64,000 bases of DNA from Hsuehochloa calcarea (lineage: Eukaryota; Streptophyta; Magnoliopsida; Poales; Poaceae): assembly GCA_036346395.1 (NCBI GenBank), contig CM070594.1, forward strand, positions 27,375,385-27,439,384, read 5' to 3'. Below the pieces are notes generated by a model. It saw only the letters and a program-made list of their open reading frames with translations. It ran no database searches and was not told the DNA's origin. Shown in pieces: positions 22,557 to 35,562 of the stretch (its first letter is position 1; each line of letters starts with the position of its first letter). Made by a program: the position numbers and the translations under genes.

Positions 22557-22799
22557 GTCGTGAAGGAGTAGCCATTTTCCCCTACTGAAGAGGCGCCTAA
22601 TCAAGCCAATAATGGGCGCGTGATGACAATAATTACCGGTGTAGTGGCTCCTTCACGCCGTTTGGCAGTTATCTTTCAGAGGTAATGGGGTATTTAAGCA
22701 CTATTACTACGCAGAATAATAGTGCATGTGGACCGTCCGGATTCCTTAATCAATTGGGCCCACTCGCTTGTAGGTTTTATTGATTATAGGGTGGTCGTG

Positions 22800-23090
22800 G
22801 CTAACTTGGTCGTATAAGGACTTACGACTAGGTATAGGTCGTAACAGAACTTACGACTGAACAATAGTCGTAGAAGGACTTACGACTGGACAATGGTCGT
22901 AGAAGGACTTACGACTGGGTACAGGTCGTAGCAGAACTTACGACTGGACAATAGTTGTAGAAGGACTTACGACTGGGTAATGATCGTAGAAGGGCTTACG
23001 ACCAGGTAGTGGTCGTAGAAGGACTTACGACCATGACATAGTCGTAGTAAGACTTACGACTATGGGGGTGATTGCAGGAGAACTTACAAT
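22800..23090. repeat. Hairpin array in U3 of the 5' Tat LTR
   Basis: Second copy of the GTCGTA...TACGAC array, with seven exact GTCGTA sites and two altered ones (TTGTAG near 22954, ATCGTA near 22983). The unit order is close to but not the same as that at 9680-9968. Confidence 0.85.
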
Positions 23091-23216
23091 CACTTGGTAA
23101 GCCTCTCCCTTATAAATATAAGGGGTACTTCTGGGGACTACGTGACATCATATTTACCCATAATAAGAAATATAAATAAAAGATAAAATGAGGATTATCA
23201 GATCCTCGTCAAAATG

Positions 23217-23669
23217 GATTGGGAATAACTATAAATTTAAAATAGGAATTTAAATTAACTTGAATATAAATAAGCATGCAATTATAATTTAAAATAGAAT
23301 TTAAATAATTTAAAATATTAGGACCAAACATGATCAAATGTGAAACTTGCCTTACTCAATTAAATGTTGTACTGAAACGACGTTGAAATCTGGTTCTCCG
23401 AAGTCGTTGAAATCTCGGGGGCATCTAGGCTCGAAGGGTTTGCCGGTGGCGAGGATGGAGGTGACAGCGAGATGCGACTCATGGTGGCACGACGGTTCCG
23501 ACGATGCTCTAGAGAAGATGGAGAAAGGATGGTGTAGAACACGAAGAGGCAATGCAAAAGGTGTAGATGGTGTCGTCGGAGGTCCTTCGATGGAGCCGCA
23601 ATCGTCGTTAGAAGGGCGTTCGACTGGTGGTAAGGAAACTCGATTGTGGCGAGGAGGGAGGTAGATAGG
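23217..23669 (-). repeat. Older LTR-like sequence, left part
   Basis: Host DNA between the Tat element and the SIRE-like solo LTR. It continues at 36496-37374 after removal of the solo LTR, with which it shares the target copy ATAGG. The GC-rich part (23440-23660) has open frames on both strands (105-109 codons) with no recognised family. Read on the minus strand from 37374, the whole resembles a gypsy-type LTR. Confidence 0.35.
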
Positions 23670-24127
23670 TGTGGATATCATGGGAATATGCTCCAGATCT
23701 TAGGATGATGTGACAATTGGCAATGTTGTTTACGGTTTGTCGTTTCACGTGTTTTCGACAAAGCTACAGGCATTCTGGACAAGGGCGGTCCGACCGGTCT
23801 AAGCACGGCGGTCCGACCGGTCCCAAATCGGTCGGACCGGCCATGTGCGGCGGTCGGACCGGCTGTGACCTAAAAGTGGTCAAAACGAGCTGGGCCAAAA
23901 ATAGGTGTTGTAGGCAAGTGAGGGGATCCCAATGCACTTGGTCTCATGATTTTTGGAGTCTCCAGTAAGAAGTTCTATTCGTTTTTAATTTCCAGAAGGT
24001 TTTAGAATTTCAGGGCATGAATTTCGGCTAAGTCCCAAGGGGCGGTCCGACCGGCTCACGTGGAGCGGTCCGACCGTTAAGGCTGGTCCGACCGGCTCAC
24101 ATGGAGCGGTCAGACCGGTATTGACTT

Positions 24128-26008
24128 TGTAGGACCGGAAAGGCGACTAGGGGGGGTGAATAGGCGCTTTCCAAACTTTTTCGCCTAAATCAAAAATCAA
24201 CACGAACTTTACTCCTTTAGCTATGAAAGCTAAGAAGATCAGTAAGCACACAACGGAAGCCTTGTGTTGGATTTGATAAACCCTCAACCACACGACACAA
24301 ATGGAGAAAAGAACTCACCGTTTTTCATCGGTATCGTGGTCCGACCGGCTACCACGCGCGGTCGGACCGACGGTCAACCAATGATCCGACCAAGAACTAA
24401 CTAGCGGTCGGACGGTGGACAGCGGTTTGACCCGCAAACCAGCGATCTGAATACACGGCGGTCGAACCGCCGTTGAAAGGCCTGGCCGGACCGGTAGAGT
24501 CAAGATCTTGAAAAACTCCACCCAAATCCAAAACGAAATTTGATCCAACTTTTGATTCAACCAATAAAACTTGACCAAATTTCTAGCACACCTCCCTAAT
24601 GATATTGGAGACCTATTTCTAGCGATGATCCGTCAGATCCACTTCGCATAATCGATCTCTCGAGATTTTACCAAAGAAGTGCACAAACCCTAGAAATGAG
24701 AAAATCTTGATTCAAGACTTGCTTGTGGGGGTTTGATGAACTAGATGACTCTAGGAGTAATCCCACACATCAAAGCAAGATAAAGTAGGCCAAGAGACCA
24801 AGCATGAACCTTTGAATCAAGGAAGCACCAAAAACATCCAAAAGAGAGAAGAGCACAAAGGGAGCAATTGATCTTTCAATTAAGCATCACAAGATTGTTC
24901 ACTCACAATAGATGCTTACAAAGCCTCTCCACCAAGGAGGGAAAGAGCTCAACAAGGAGCACACTCCAAACCCTAGTTCTCCTCTCCTCTCCTCCAAACC
25001 CTAGAAAAAGGAAGAAGGGGGCTAAAATGAATGCTTGGCCTTTTTTCATCTCCCCCTTTCCTATTTATACTAGAGAGCTAGGGTTTCCTATTTGGGGTCA
25101 CTTACACATGGGACCCACACACAAATAACTCTTGAAGCAATCGCCTGCTTCACCACGTGTAGGTTGATCAGCGGTTCTCATCGCGTCGCCAAGCCTCTCT
25201 TGTCCGAATCCCATCGGAACCTCCCAGAGACTCACACCGATATCCGCACCGCCTGATCCAACCAGCTGTATCGAACCACCCGTTCGATCCGTCTTGCCCA
25301 TTCTGCACCTGCTTGAGTCACACGACCTCACCCGTATCCCCGATCGCTCGACCTCGGCTCTCCAAGCGTAGTCCCGATCCACTCACCGCTGACGCCGTTG
25401 ACACGCAAGCCACCGCACAAAGAAGAGACAAACAAACCGCTTCCGAACAAGTTCTTCACAACTTGACCCACATCGCCCCGCAATGCAATATACATCAATA
25501 AAGCATTGAAGTTCATATAATAACACACTCAAAACAAACTCAATGCAACACTTGGCTCACCTCCAGTGATCGCGGCCCGATCATTTCACGTACGGTCCGA
25601 CCGATTTCATGTTGGCCGGACCGCTCCCACAACGGCGGTCGGACGGTCCAAAGGACTTAGCCAAAATTCAAGCGAAATTCAAACCTTCCGAAATTTCAAA
25701 CGAATAGAACTTTTGATCGGAGCTCCAAAATGATGGGACCACATCCAGAGACTCCTCACTTGCCTACACAACCTATTTTGGCCCAGCTCCAAAAACCCAA
25801 ATTTCATTGTGGCGGTCGGACCGGCCACCATGGCCGGTCGGACTGCTCCACGGGCGGTCTGACCGCCCGAAGACAACCGGTCGAGACCGCCAAAGGCTTC
25901 GACAAAGATTGGAGCAAACCCGAAAACGCGAGATTTTGCAAACCAACAACGCCATTGCCAATTGACTCATCATCCTGAGATCGTGCACATATCCTCACGA
26001 TATCCACA
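24128..26008 (-). repeat. 3' LTR of nested SIRE-like element
   Basis: 1881 bp. Its central part (about 24560-25130) is almost the same as 33670-34245. The CG-rich ends, with CGGTC-N-GACCG motifs (24336-24500 and 25590-25870), differ from the other LTR by many small indels. TATA box on the minus strand near 25079-25072 (GTATAAATAGG). Confidence 0.93.
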
Positions 26009-26009
26009 A

Positions 26010-26020
26010 TCTCCCCCTTG
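26010..26020 (-). other. Polypurine tract of nested SIRE-like element
   Basis: Minus strand CAAGGGGGAGA just before the 3' LTR start at 26008. The same tract precedes the LTRs at 49328 and 58724. Confidence 0.8.
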
Positions 26021-27459
26021 ATGAACACATTGGCAATTTTCAAGAAAATGTGGTTTTTCGAAATGAAAAGTAAAAATTTCACCGTTTTCGCATAAAGGCA
26101 CAGCTTGGTCCATAAGCAAAAAAAAACATAGGAACCGACCAAGCTGGCTTCACAATAGTATAGGCAAGTGAGATAAGGCATTGAAAGCACAAAAGTATTC
26201 AAATTCCAGAAAGTAGCCAAAAATCTCACTAAGGTCCATATGAAGGACAAATTGTTCTATTTGACCTTTGATCATTGTGAGTCTTCTTGAATTGCAAATC
26301 AAATCAGAAAAAGACAATAAGGCCCAGAGACTCAACTCACTATGATCACAAATTTTCAAAAGGTTCACATTTTGTTTTGTATGTTCTTTTATATGAAACC
26401 TTGTATATTAAACCAAAAGCTCCAAACTCCAAACATTTTCTTCACAATCTTTCTCCCCCTTTGACAATGAATTCATCAAGATGCATGAAAAAGAAAGAGC
26501 ATGAAGGAATGACTTTATTTTTGAACTTTAGTGAAAAGGAGCCATGACCATTATACATGAAGACAGTACAAGTATTATACCAAGCCATATAAAGAGTAGA
26601 CGCTATATTCAATCATGGCAAAACGTGTATCGCAGCTAAAACCAAGATAGCAAAGAATCTGAGATTAACGAATTAAAATCATGAAAGGTTGCTCAAAATC
26701 ATAGATTCACTCAAAGCAACCAAAAATGAGTCAAGCCATGTCTATAAGTAAAAAGAGACTCAAAACAAGAATTGAGGCATTTTGAGCATTAAGAAAATTC
26801 TTTTGAAGCAAAGCTCAAGCACTTAGCCCTTTTTGGGCAAATTTTTTTTTTTTTGCTGTGCTAGATCTCAAGCCTTGCCGCGACCATCTCAAGCGATAAG
26901 CTTAAAAGAATGATCTAGGTCATCCAAAACTCCCCCTGAGTTCATGCCTAGTGCAATGGCAAGCCGTCTCATGAGAAAGGATTGGTGAGATCGCTTTTTC
27001 GCATGAAAATCTCATTTTTCATTTGCTTGACTTAATAAGATAAAAAGCTCATTTTTCAACTCAGAATAAGTTCAAGACTCAATTCAACCTGTAAGACATG
27101 GCGAGAATCATAAGAGGATCACTAGAGCAAGACTAGTCACAAGATCCAACAAGACATGATTTGATTCAAATCTCTCACAGATACAAAGCTAGCAAGGCAA
27201 AGGCTAAGCCAAACACGAAGAGCCATAAAAGAAGTCTAGCGACTATCACTTGATATGACAAGGTATAGAAGATGAAATTAAGTCATACAAGGATAATAAT
27301 CAAAGCTCCACTAATTTTATTATACAATGCAAGACAAATGAATTGAAACATGCATTATGATACAATGAGTGCAAAAGAGCAACTTCCCCTCAAAACAGCC
27401 CAATAGGACTAATAACCCTAACTCTCCCATAAGCGAAGAAGCGCCAAGAGTCAAGAGCC
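26021..27459 (-). other. Non-coding spacer between RNase H and PPT
   Basis: 1.4 kb without a credible ORF. It is clearly related to the spacers of the other SIRE-like element (47600-49313 and 56985-58710), with blocks such as ATGACCTA...GATC, CTTGAGATGGTCG, GATCTAGCACA and GCCATTGCACTAGGCATGAA recognisable in the same order. Confidence 0.65.
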
Positions 27460-28000
27460 TTAGTGAAAATATCTCGCAAGTCGTTGCTCGGACTCTACAA
27501 AGTGAAGCACAACATCACCTTTCTCAACATGGTCTCTCAGAAAATGAAATCGAATGTCAATGTGTTTAGTCCTGGAATGTTGCACTGGGTTTTTGACAAT
27601 ATTAATTGCAGAAGTGTTGTCACAGAAAAGAGGAACACTTCCCAAAGATAACCCATAGTCTCAGGCGTGGACAAAATCCAGAGAACTCGAGAGCGACCAC
27701 TTGGCAGCTACATACTCGACCTCACCAGATCAGTAATGTAAGACTGCTTTCTAGAAGACCAAGAAACAAGAGATGTGCCCAAGAAATGACAAGTGCGAGA
27801 AGTACTCTTCCTATCAACTCTACACCCGGCGAAATCAGCATCAGAAAATGCTCGAATTGAAAGAGCCGAAGAAGAAGAATACCAAAGTCCAAAGTCAAGC
27901 GTATCTTGAAGATACCAAGATGCGGCGCATCGCTTGACGATGAGAGGCACGAGGGAAGCTCAAATCGAGCGCACGCATTGCACGGCGAATTGTATGTCCG
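27460..28000 (-). pseudogene. Copia RNase H of nested SIRE-like element
   Basis: Reads FSDADFAGCRVDRKSTSRTCHFLGTSLVSW and then, in another frame, SVPLFCDNTSAINIVKNPVQHSRTKHIDIRFHFLRDHVEKGDVVLHFVESE. These are conserved copia RNase H and C-terminal pol blocks. At least two frameshifts occur between 27640 and 27750. The equivalent region is at 56440-56940. Confidence 0.85.
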
Positions 28001-28800
28001 CCTCGACACCAAGATAGAGGAGGAGCCAATCATATCGCGGTACTCTTCCGTCCACGACTCTCCATCCTCATCGTGGTCCAAAGACGGTGGTTGTAGCAAT
28101 GGGAGTAGACATTGGCCTCTCGCTTCCCATATTGAAGCGCCAAGAAGGTCCTTTGTATACTTACTCGTGAACGAAAGTGCCTTCTTTCGCTTGCTTGATT
28201 TGAAGACCAAGGAAGAATGTCACTCTCCCATCATGCTCATCTCAAATTCACCGCTCATAGAATCAAAATCTAGACACCAAAGCATGAGAAGAACCACCAA
28301 AATAATATCATCCACATATATTTGAACCAACAAGAAATCACCGCCATGCCCGAGAGTGAACAAGGTTTTATCAACCATTCCCATTTTGAAATCATTTTCA
28401 AGTAAGAAACTCTTAAGCTCACATACCAAGCTCTAGGAGCTTGTTTCAATCCATACAGGCTTTAGATAGTTTAAAAACATGATTTGGGAATTTTGATTTT
28501 CAAAACCAGAGGTTGCTTGACAAAGACCTCTTCTTCTATGAAGCCATTCAAGAAAGTACTTTTAACATCCATTTGAAAAAGCTTGAAACCCTTGGATGTT
28601 GCAAATGCTAAAAGAATGTGAATGGCTTCCAATCTAGCTACTGGAGCAAAGGTCTCCTCAAAGTCTAAGCCCTCTACCTGGGAATAACCTTGAGCTACAA
28701 GTCTAGCCTTATTGCGAACAACCAAACCATCCTCACTTTTCTTATTTTTAAAAACCCATTTTGTTCCAATAACATGAGAATCGGAAGGTCGCTCAACTAA
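28001..28800 (-). pseudogene. Copia reverse transcriptase of nested SIRE-like element
   Basis: 28725-28510 holds RT fingers: NKARLVAQGYSQVEGLDFEETFAPVARLEAIHILLAFA, FQMDVKSTFLNGFIEEEVFV. The catalytic YVDDIIL is at about 28320-28300 and FEMSMMGE at 28240-28220, in other frames. All the usual RVT_2 blocks are present, but the frame changes near 28470, 28260 and 28200. Confidence 0.87.
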
Positions 28801-30700
28801 AACTGCACTTTGTTTCTTTCGAAATTTTCAAGCTCTTCATGCATGGCATTGACCCAAGAGGCATCAGATAAGGCATGGGTGATATCTCGGGGTTCGAAAG
28901 AAGCGACAAAAGCAGAATGTGCATGAGAATCAGGAGAAATAAACCTGGAGCGAGTGACTCGCTCTTGAAGATCCCCAATCATCTGCTCAGGTGGATGTTG
29001 TCGCTGTATGCGAAGTGGTGCTCCTGGTGCAGACGTGGCCTCTACCTCATGAGTTGTGGAGGTAGGAACAGAGCCACTCGGATCGTCGGTGGGGATAGGA
29101 GGAGGTCGCAACCAAACCGACGTAGTAGTAGCAGTGCTCTCCACCCTCTCGTAAGCGGTGGAGGATGATTTGGTTCTTCATCCTCGTAATCATCATCGAC
29201 AAAATGCTTCCTTGAATTTCGTGAACTCGTGTACCAAGCATCGGGTCTAGTACTGTGACTAGCCTCATCAAAAGTGACTTCGCAAGTCTCAACAATTTTG
29301 TTAGTGTCAACATTAAAAACACGATAGCCACGAGAATGAGCAGGATAACCAAGAAATATGCCATCAAAACATCTAGACTCAAATTTATCAAGATTGCCAT
29401 GTTTAAGAATGAAGCACTTGCAACCAAAAATCTTGAAATGAGAGACTTTGGGAGAATGACCAAATCTAAGCTCATAAGAAGTCTTTCCAACCACAGATCT
29501 CAAGAAAACCCATTGGAAATATAACAAGCAAGAGAGATCGCCTCATTAAAATCTCCTAGGAGTAGAATGCTCATCTAGCATGGTCCGAGCCATCTCTACA
29601 AGGGTTCTGTTCTTCCTTTCTACTACACCATTCTCACGAGGAACTCTAGGAGAAGAAAACGATGCTCAATTCCCTATCGGTCAAGGAAGGTAGAAAAGAA
29701 GAATTCTTGAACTCATCCCATTGTCACTCCTAATGGCTCTCAAAGCTCCAGTATATCAACAAAGAATTCTAAGGACCAAATCTCTAAAGAATCCAAATGC
29801 TTCGTCCTTAGAAGCAAGAAAATAAACCCATGAATACCGGAGTAATCATCCACAACCACCAAGACATACCATTTCCCACCAAATTGATCAACTCTAGAAG
29901 GACCAATCAGATCTAAGTGAAGAAGTCGTCCAGTCCATCACCATTACCAAAGTAAGAGGTGGGTGGGAAGCGCACACCATCTTACCATGTCTCTGAGGTG
30001 AGCACACAAGATCTCTAATGACCTTCACCTAGGCAAACCTCTAATCAAGTCCTTGCAACCGACTCTAGACAAATGATCAAAACCTATATGCCCAAGTCTA
30101 CGATGCCACAAAACAAGGTCATGAGAATCGAGGCTACAAGACACCTAGGACTGGAAATGTAAGAAATCTGAAATTTGCACAGTAAGATCTTCTCAAATCT
30201 GAGATCTCAAAACAAGCTCACCTGAGGAATCTAGAACTCTGCACTCACCTCTCTTAAACCTCACTTCTAGACCCTCATCAAGCAGCTGAGAAACAGATAG
30301 AAGATTATACCTCAGCTTACTTACCAAAGCGACGTCTTTTAGCATGAACTTGTCGTTGACGCGCACAGTGCCCTTTGTAGTCCCGGTCCCGGTAGAAGCA
30401 TCCCCAAATGTAATCAATTCATTGCCGGATGCACGTGTGAGGGAGGAGAACCATCTAGAATCTCCAGTCATATGTCGAGAACACCCGGAGTCAACAAGCC
30501 ATATGTCCTCCTTCCTCGCACGACGGACCTAAAAAGCACAATCAGAAAACATCCGTGCCTCAAGATCGGGTTAGTGATAAATGATCGAGGATCCAAAGAT
30601 CGAGAAGCACGATGTCTAGGAGCAAAGCAGAGAAGTAGCGTAAACATGATCAGGAATAAAATCACAAGAATGCACATGAGAACCACCTAGACCTCTCCGA
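28801..30700 (-). pseudogene. Copia GAG_pre-integrase and integrase
   Basis: 30471-30193 encodes the pre-integrase segment (LTRASGNELITFGDASTGT, GTVRVNDKFMLKDVALVSKLRYNLLSVSQLLDEG). Degraded HHCC sequence follows near 30130-30060. The core block NGVVERKNRTLVEMARTML is at about 29640-29575, and SYELRFGHSPKVSHFKIFGCKCFI with FDGIFLGYPAHSRGYRVFN at 29470-29300. A Pro/Ser/Asp-rich linker to RT occupies 29200-28800. Frames are broken throughout 29500-30190. Confidence 0.82.
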
Positions 30701-32560
30701 AACAATCTACCAAAAGATCGATACTCCCCCTGTCTAGGTGCTACCCGTGGTCTCTCCTCACGATGTCCTAATCCAACATGCTGCCTAGACCCACCAAAAG
30801 AGTCTACAAAGTTCTCTACAAATCTAGGCCTATGTGTGGTGCGATAAACAGTCGCCTAGCTCTAGAGACTACAAATGGAGAAGGACTCCTCTAATGGATC
30901 TTAGAACGCTCATCCTCTCTTTTCTCTCAAGCTTTGCTCTCCTAAGGTAACTCAACAAGATGGCCTTCTTTCTTGCGTAAGGTGCAATGGCACTTGAACC
31001 TTTGAGAGGCCTGCACAAAGATGAGTGAAAGCACCTTTCTTGCCGAAAGAGTTTGAGCAAAACCAATGGTTTGAAAATAACCCGGATGGCTTAGGAGGTT
31101 CTAGCTCAAACAAACCATTCTTCACAACTCTAGCAATCCTAGGTGGGTTTTTCTTGGAATGCTCTAGGGATTGAAACCTAGACCACTATTTTTCACGCTC
31201 ACCTTGGATTGATCAAGAATCATGTTGAGTTTCTTTTTCCCACTTGAAAACTTCTCAAGAGTCACCTTGAGGTAATCATTTTCTTTCATTAAACCCTCAC
31301 ATCTAGTGCACTTGCTAGACTTGATTACCTCATTGTTCTTACTCTTAAGAAGGGTCACTTCCACCTTGAAGGCCTCACAAGACACACAATAGGATTCTCT
31401 AATCCTATTTAACTGCTCCTTAAATTTGACTCTAAATGCCTCTTGAATCGATTAATCATGGTTTCAACTTCAAATTTAAAGCACAAGAGTTAGAATCAAT
31501 AACTTTCTTAGAAGCAAGAAAGACATGGATCTTTCAATTTTAGCCTTTTCTTCAAGGGTCTTGTTTAAGGCATCAATCTCAATTGTAAGCTTGGGACAAT
31601 TTTCACAAGATGCAACTCTAGAGTAAACTAGCATTTATTTCATCTCTTGCATCTTAATCTTATTATTCTTACAATGCGAGCATGTGTGACTAGCATCAAA
31701 TTTTTGCAATTCTTTTAAGGAGCTATCCAGTTTTAATTAAAGCAAAGCACAATTTGAGCAAGTTAAAGGGATAGCTTCCATGGCAGTCACATCAAGTGAA
31801 ATGTTATCTAAGCAAGCAGAACTAGACTTGAGAGATTCTAGTTCATCAAGAGCATCCTTAAGTTGATTAGAGACAGAGGAATGAGCAGATTTCAAGCTTG
31901 TCAAGTCATTAAGCAAGCTAGTGCAGGATTCACAAAAATCATCAGGATTAATAGATTTTAGCCTAACAACTTCTAGGTTCAAATTATCAATCATAATGTC
32001 CTGCTTCTTAATCATTTTTACTTGCTTATGCAATTTCTGTTCAGCAAGCACCAACGCCCTTTTCATGTCAAGAATAGAAGGGCATACCTCATCGATCACT
32101 AAAAGGATCCTCATTGTTGGAGGAGTCATTGTCGTGGTCGTTCTTGGCCATGAAACACATGCCGTGAAGTCATGCGCCTTCTTCTTGCCACGAGTCACTC
32201 GTCGTCCTCCGCTTCGAGTCCACATCGCTCATATTTACATTCTCAAGAGCGGCAGGACCCTACCGACAAACTTTCGATAGTTTGTCTTCTTGGGTTTAGC
32301 ATCCTCTCTCGGGATGTCTTCGTGTCTCCTTCTCCTCCTTGCCCTTTAGCTTGGGGCACTGGAGCGAATGTGGTTTGGCTCACCACATTCAAGCATGTGA
32401 TAGGTCCACTTCTCCTCCTATTCCTCACCTTGTTATACGCTCTTGTGAATTTGGTGGAAAGGAGGGCTAAGTCATCCTCGGCGCTCTAGTTGCTCATCAC
32501 TTAAAGAATGTAAAGCGATAATGAAAAACCGATGAGCTACAATCAAGAGACTCAAGAACA
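30701..32560 (-). pseudogene. Extended coiled-coil gag/pol linker
   Basis: 32225-31737 and 31385-31164 read as Leu/Lys/Glu-rich helical sequence with paired Cys motifs (CESCTSL, CSNC, CTRCEGLMKENDYLK), typical of the long region between gag and integrase in SIRE-like elements. A gag zinc-knuckle remnant (ECGEPNHI) lies near 32390-32338 in a shifted frame. The role of the coiled coil is unknown. The same layout occurs at 52085-53130. Confidence 0.7.
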
Positions 32561-33192
32561 ACCCTTGGATTTGTCGACCACCAATGCCATCGACTGTCTT
32601 GGGAGACGCGAGATAAAGTCAATCTCATGCGTCTTCAACCTCGAGTAAAGCTTATCCATGGTAAGCTCACTCATGACAATGTTGTCATTGATGGAAGTGA
32701 TCTTCATTCCCGCACCTTCACATCAAGAGCACCCGTAAGTCGGCGTGCATTCTCGCACTCGTGGAATACCAGTCAACAAATACGGAGATCATGAAGAATC
32801 TTAGAGAATCTTCCCACACTCATCCAAAGACTCACCGGCCTTTGCTCGATCTTAGAGTAAACCTTTTGAGTCGGTTCTGTCTCACTTCCTTGATCGCGGT
32901 GGACCCTTCGTGATAGTCACAAAGTGTCCGCCAGATCTCGTGAGCGGCAAGTGAGCAACACGCCAAACTCGGATCGACTAAGGCCTTGGATCAAATCATT
33001 CCGAGCCTTGCTTTGTTGGCCTCCACATCCGGAGTGATCGATCGCCATCGGTGGCACGACATAAGGATTTTTCACCTTTAGCCAAATAGCGTGCCCTTGA
33101 GCCTCGATATATGCTTGCATACGAGCCTTCCAAAGATGCAAAGTCAACTCCTTCAAAATGTGTGGCTTGGTTGAGTACTTGTCGATCGCCAT
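32561..33192 (-). pseudogene. Copia gag of nested SIRE-like element
   Basis: ATG 33192 (MAIDKYSTKP) lies about 40 bp after the PBS. It encodes a copia gag N-terminus with LWKARMQAYIEAQGHAIWLKV and SKARNDLIQGLSRSEFG. Frame is lost near 33150 and again near 32960; further gag (DLISRVSQDSR-type sequence) decays to about 32560. Confidence 0.8.
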
Positions 33193-33230
33193 GGCTCCAA
33201 AGACCTGTTAAGATCTATGAGAAGAGCTAA

Positions 33231-33244
33231 CCGGCTCGATACCA
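33231..33244 (-). other. Primer-binding site (tRNA-Met type)
   Basis: Minus strand TGGTATCGAGCCGG, two bases after the LTR end at 33247. The same sequence is at 50946-50959 in the other SIRE-like element. Confidence 0.85.
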
Positions 33245-33246
33245 CT

Positions 33247-35123
33247 TGTAGGACCGAAAGGCGACTAGGGGGTGAATAGGCGCTTTCAAACTTTTTCGCC
33301 TAAATCAAAACCAACACGAACTTTACTCCTTTAGCTATGAAAGCTAAGAAGATCGAGAAGCACACAACTAAGCCTTGTGTTGGATTTGATAAACCCTCAA
33401 CCACACGACACAAATGGAGAAAAGAACTCACCGTTCTTCATCGGTATCAAGGCGGTCCGACCGCTACCACGGCGGTCGGACCGACGGTCAACCAATGGTC
33501 CGACCGGCAACTAACTAGCGGTCGGACGGTGGATGGTGGTTTGACCCGCAAACCAATGGCTCTGAATACACGGCGGTCGAACCGCCGTTGAAAGGCCGAT
33601 CGGACCCAGTAGAGTCCAAGATCAAAAACTCCACCCAAATTCAAAACGAAATTTGATCCAACTTTTGATTCAACCAATAAAACTTGACCAAATTTCTAGC
33701 ACACCTCCCTAATGATATTGGAGACCTATTTCTAGCGACGATCCGTCAGATCCACTTCGCAGAATCGATCTCTTGAGATTTTACCAAAGAAGTGCACAAA
33801 CCCTAGAAATGAGAAAATCTTGATTCAAGACTTGCTTGTGGGGGTTTGATGAACTAGATGACTCTAGGAGTAATCCCACACATCAAAGCAAGATAAAGTA
33901 GGCCAAGAGACCAAGCATGAACCTTTGAATCAAGGAAGCACCAAAAACATCCAAAAGAGAGAAGAGCACAAAGGGAGCAATTGATCTTTCAATTAAGCAT
34001 CACAAGATTGTTCACTCACAATAGATGCTTACAAAGCCTCTCCACCAAGGAGGGCAAGAGCTCAACAAGGAGCACACTCCAAACCCTAGTTCTCCTCTCC
34101 TCTCCTCCAAACCCTAGAAAAAGGAAGAAGGGGGCTAAAATGAATGCTTGGCCTTTTTTCATCTCCCCCTTTCCTATTTATACTAGAGAGCTAGGGTTTC
34201 CTATTTGGGGTCACTTACACATGGGACCCACACACAAATAACTCTTGAAGCAATCGCCGCTTCACCACGTGTAGGTTGATCACGGTTCTCATCGCCGCCA
34301 AGCCTCTCTTGTCCGAATCCCATCGGAACCTCCCGAGACTCACACCGATATCCGCACCGCCGATCCAACCACCAGATCGAACCACCCGCTCGATCCGCCT
34401 TGCCCATTCTCGCACTGCTTGAGTCACACGACCACACCAGATCCTCGATCGCTCGACCTCGGCTCTCCAAGCGTAGTCCCAATCCACTCACCGCTGACGC
34501 CGTTGACTCGCAAGCCACCGCACAAAGAAGAGACAAACAAACCGTTTCCGAACAAGTTCTTCACAACTTGACCCACATCAGTTCCATAATGCAATATACA
34601 TCAATAAAGCATTGAAGTTCATATAATAGCACACTCAAAACAAACTCAATGCAACACTTGGCTCACCTCCAGTGATCGCCGGCCCGATCACTTCACAGGC
34701 CGGTCCGACCGATTTCATGCCGGCCGACCGCTCCCACAACGGCGGCCGGACGGTCCAAAGGACTTAGCCAAAATTCAAGCGAGAAATTCCGAAACCTTCT
34801 GGAAATTTCAAACGAATAGAACTTTTGACTGGGAGCTCCAAAAATGATGGGACCACATCCAGGAGACTCCACTCACTTGCCTACACAACCTATTTTTGGC
34901 CTAGCTCCAAAAACCCAAATTTCATTGTGGCGGTCGGACCGGCCACCATGGTCGGCCGGATCGCTTCCACGGGCGGTCCGACCGCCAAGACAACCGGCCG
35001 ACCGCCAAGGGCCTCGACAAAGATTGGAGCAAACACGAAAACGCGAGATTTTGCAAACCAACAACGCCATTGCCAATTGACTCATCATCCTGAGATCGTG
35101 CACATATCCTCACGATATCCACA
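33247..35123 (-). repeat. 5' LTR of nested SIRE-like element
   Basis: 1877 bp, partner of 24128-26008. TATA box on the minus strand at 34182-34175 (TATAAATA). CGGTC-N-GACCG type motifs at 33450-33610 and 34690-35010. Confidence 0.93.
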
Positions 35124-35562
35124 GACTTGAACGTCCGCCAACTTCGTGGCGATGTTGTTTTGTTAGGTCAAAGTCATTGGTATCGTGGCATATGGTTTGC
35201 ATGATGCATGTTTTGACTAACATGGGTCAAGTTGTGAAGAACTTGTTCCCGAATTCGTGTTTGCTTGTCTATGGTTGTGCAGGTAGCTTGGTGGTCAACG
35301 ACGGTCAACGGCGAGAAGGATCGGGACTAGACTTGGAGAGTTGAGGTCCAGAACGATCGACGATGCCGGGTGAGGTCAATGACTCAAGCGTGACACAAGA
35401 TGGACAAGGGTGACCTATTAGCAAATCCATGGCGCATGGTGAAGCGGTTTAGGTCAAAGGTTAAAGACGGCGCTTTGCGAAGCGTGCGTGTGTGACCCGT
35501 TTGTTAGTGGGCCTTAACGGGAGCCCAATTGAGTCAAACCCTAGAGAGTTCTAGGCCTCCAC

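Larger units (their letters stand above)
9152..23211 (-). mobile_element. Complete Tat-lineage Ty3/gypsy retrotransposon (14.06 kb)
   Basis: LTRs at 9152-10088 and 22271-23211 and a perfect 5-bp target duplication AAATG (9147-9151 and 23212-23216). The primer-binding site (22268-22251, TGGCGCCGACCGTGGGGA) is next to the right LTR, so the element runs on the minus strand. Order in element direction: 5' LTR, PBS, gag (22226-20036), protease, RT, RNase H, a second archaeal-type RNase H, integrase (to about 16065), convergent spacer, antisense gene, 3' LTR. The extra RNase H and the long 3' region with an antisense gene are traits of the Tat lineage (compare maize Grande). Gag-pol has several frameshifts and stops, so this copy is probably non-autonomous. 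Confidence 0.93.
22271..23211 (-). repeat. 5' LTR of Tat element
   Basis: 941 bp, nearly the same as 9152-10088. On the minus strand it starts TGACGAGGATCTG and ends CACCGACA. It contains the hairpin array (22800-23090) in U3 and a TATA box at 22556-22549. Confidence 0.93.
24128..35123 (-). mobile_element. Full-length SIRE-like Ty1/copia element (11.0 kb)
   Basis: LTRs at 24128-26008 and 33247-35123, with a perfect target duplication GACTT (24123-24127 and 35124-35128). On the minus strand: LTR start TGTGGATATCGTGAGG, end TTTCGGTCCTACA; PBS TGGTATCGAGCCGG (33244-33231); gag from 33192; long coiled-coil region; integrase; RT; RNase H; a 1.4-kb non-coding spacer; PPT (CAAGGGGGAGA, 26020-26010). 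The copy has an intact outline, but the coding frame is heavily broken. It is inserted in a solo LTR of a related family in the opposite orientation. Confidence 0.94.

Noticed and set aside
23347..23681. 105- and 109-codon overlapping ORFs as a small gene
   Set aside because: Both strands are open because of GC-rich composition. The stretch is continuous with LTR-like DNA, and the minus ORF crosses the solo-LTR junction at 23669/23670.
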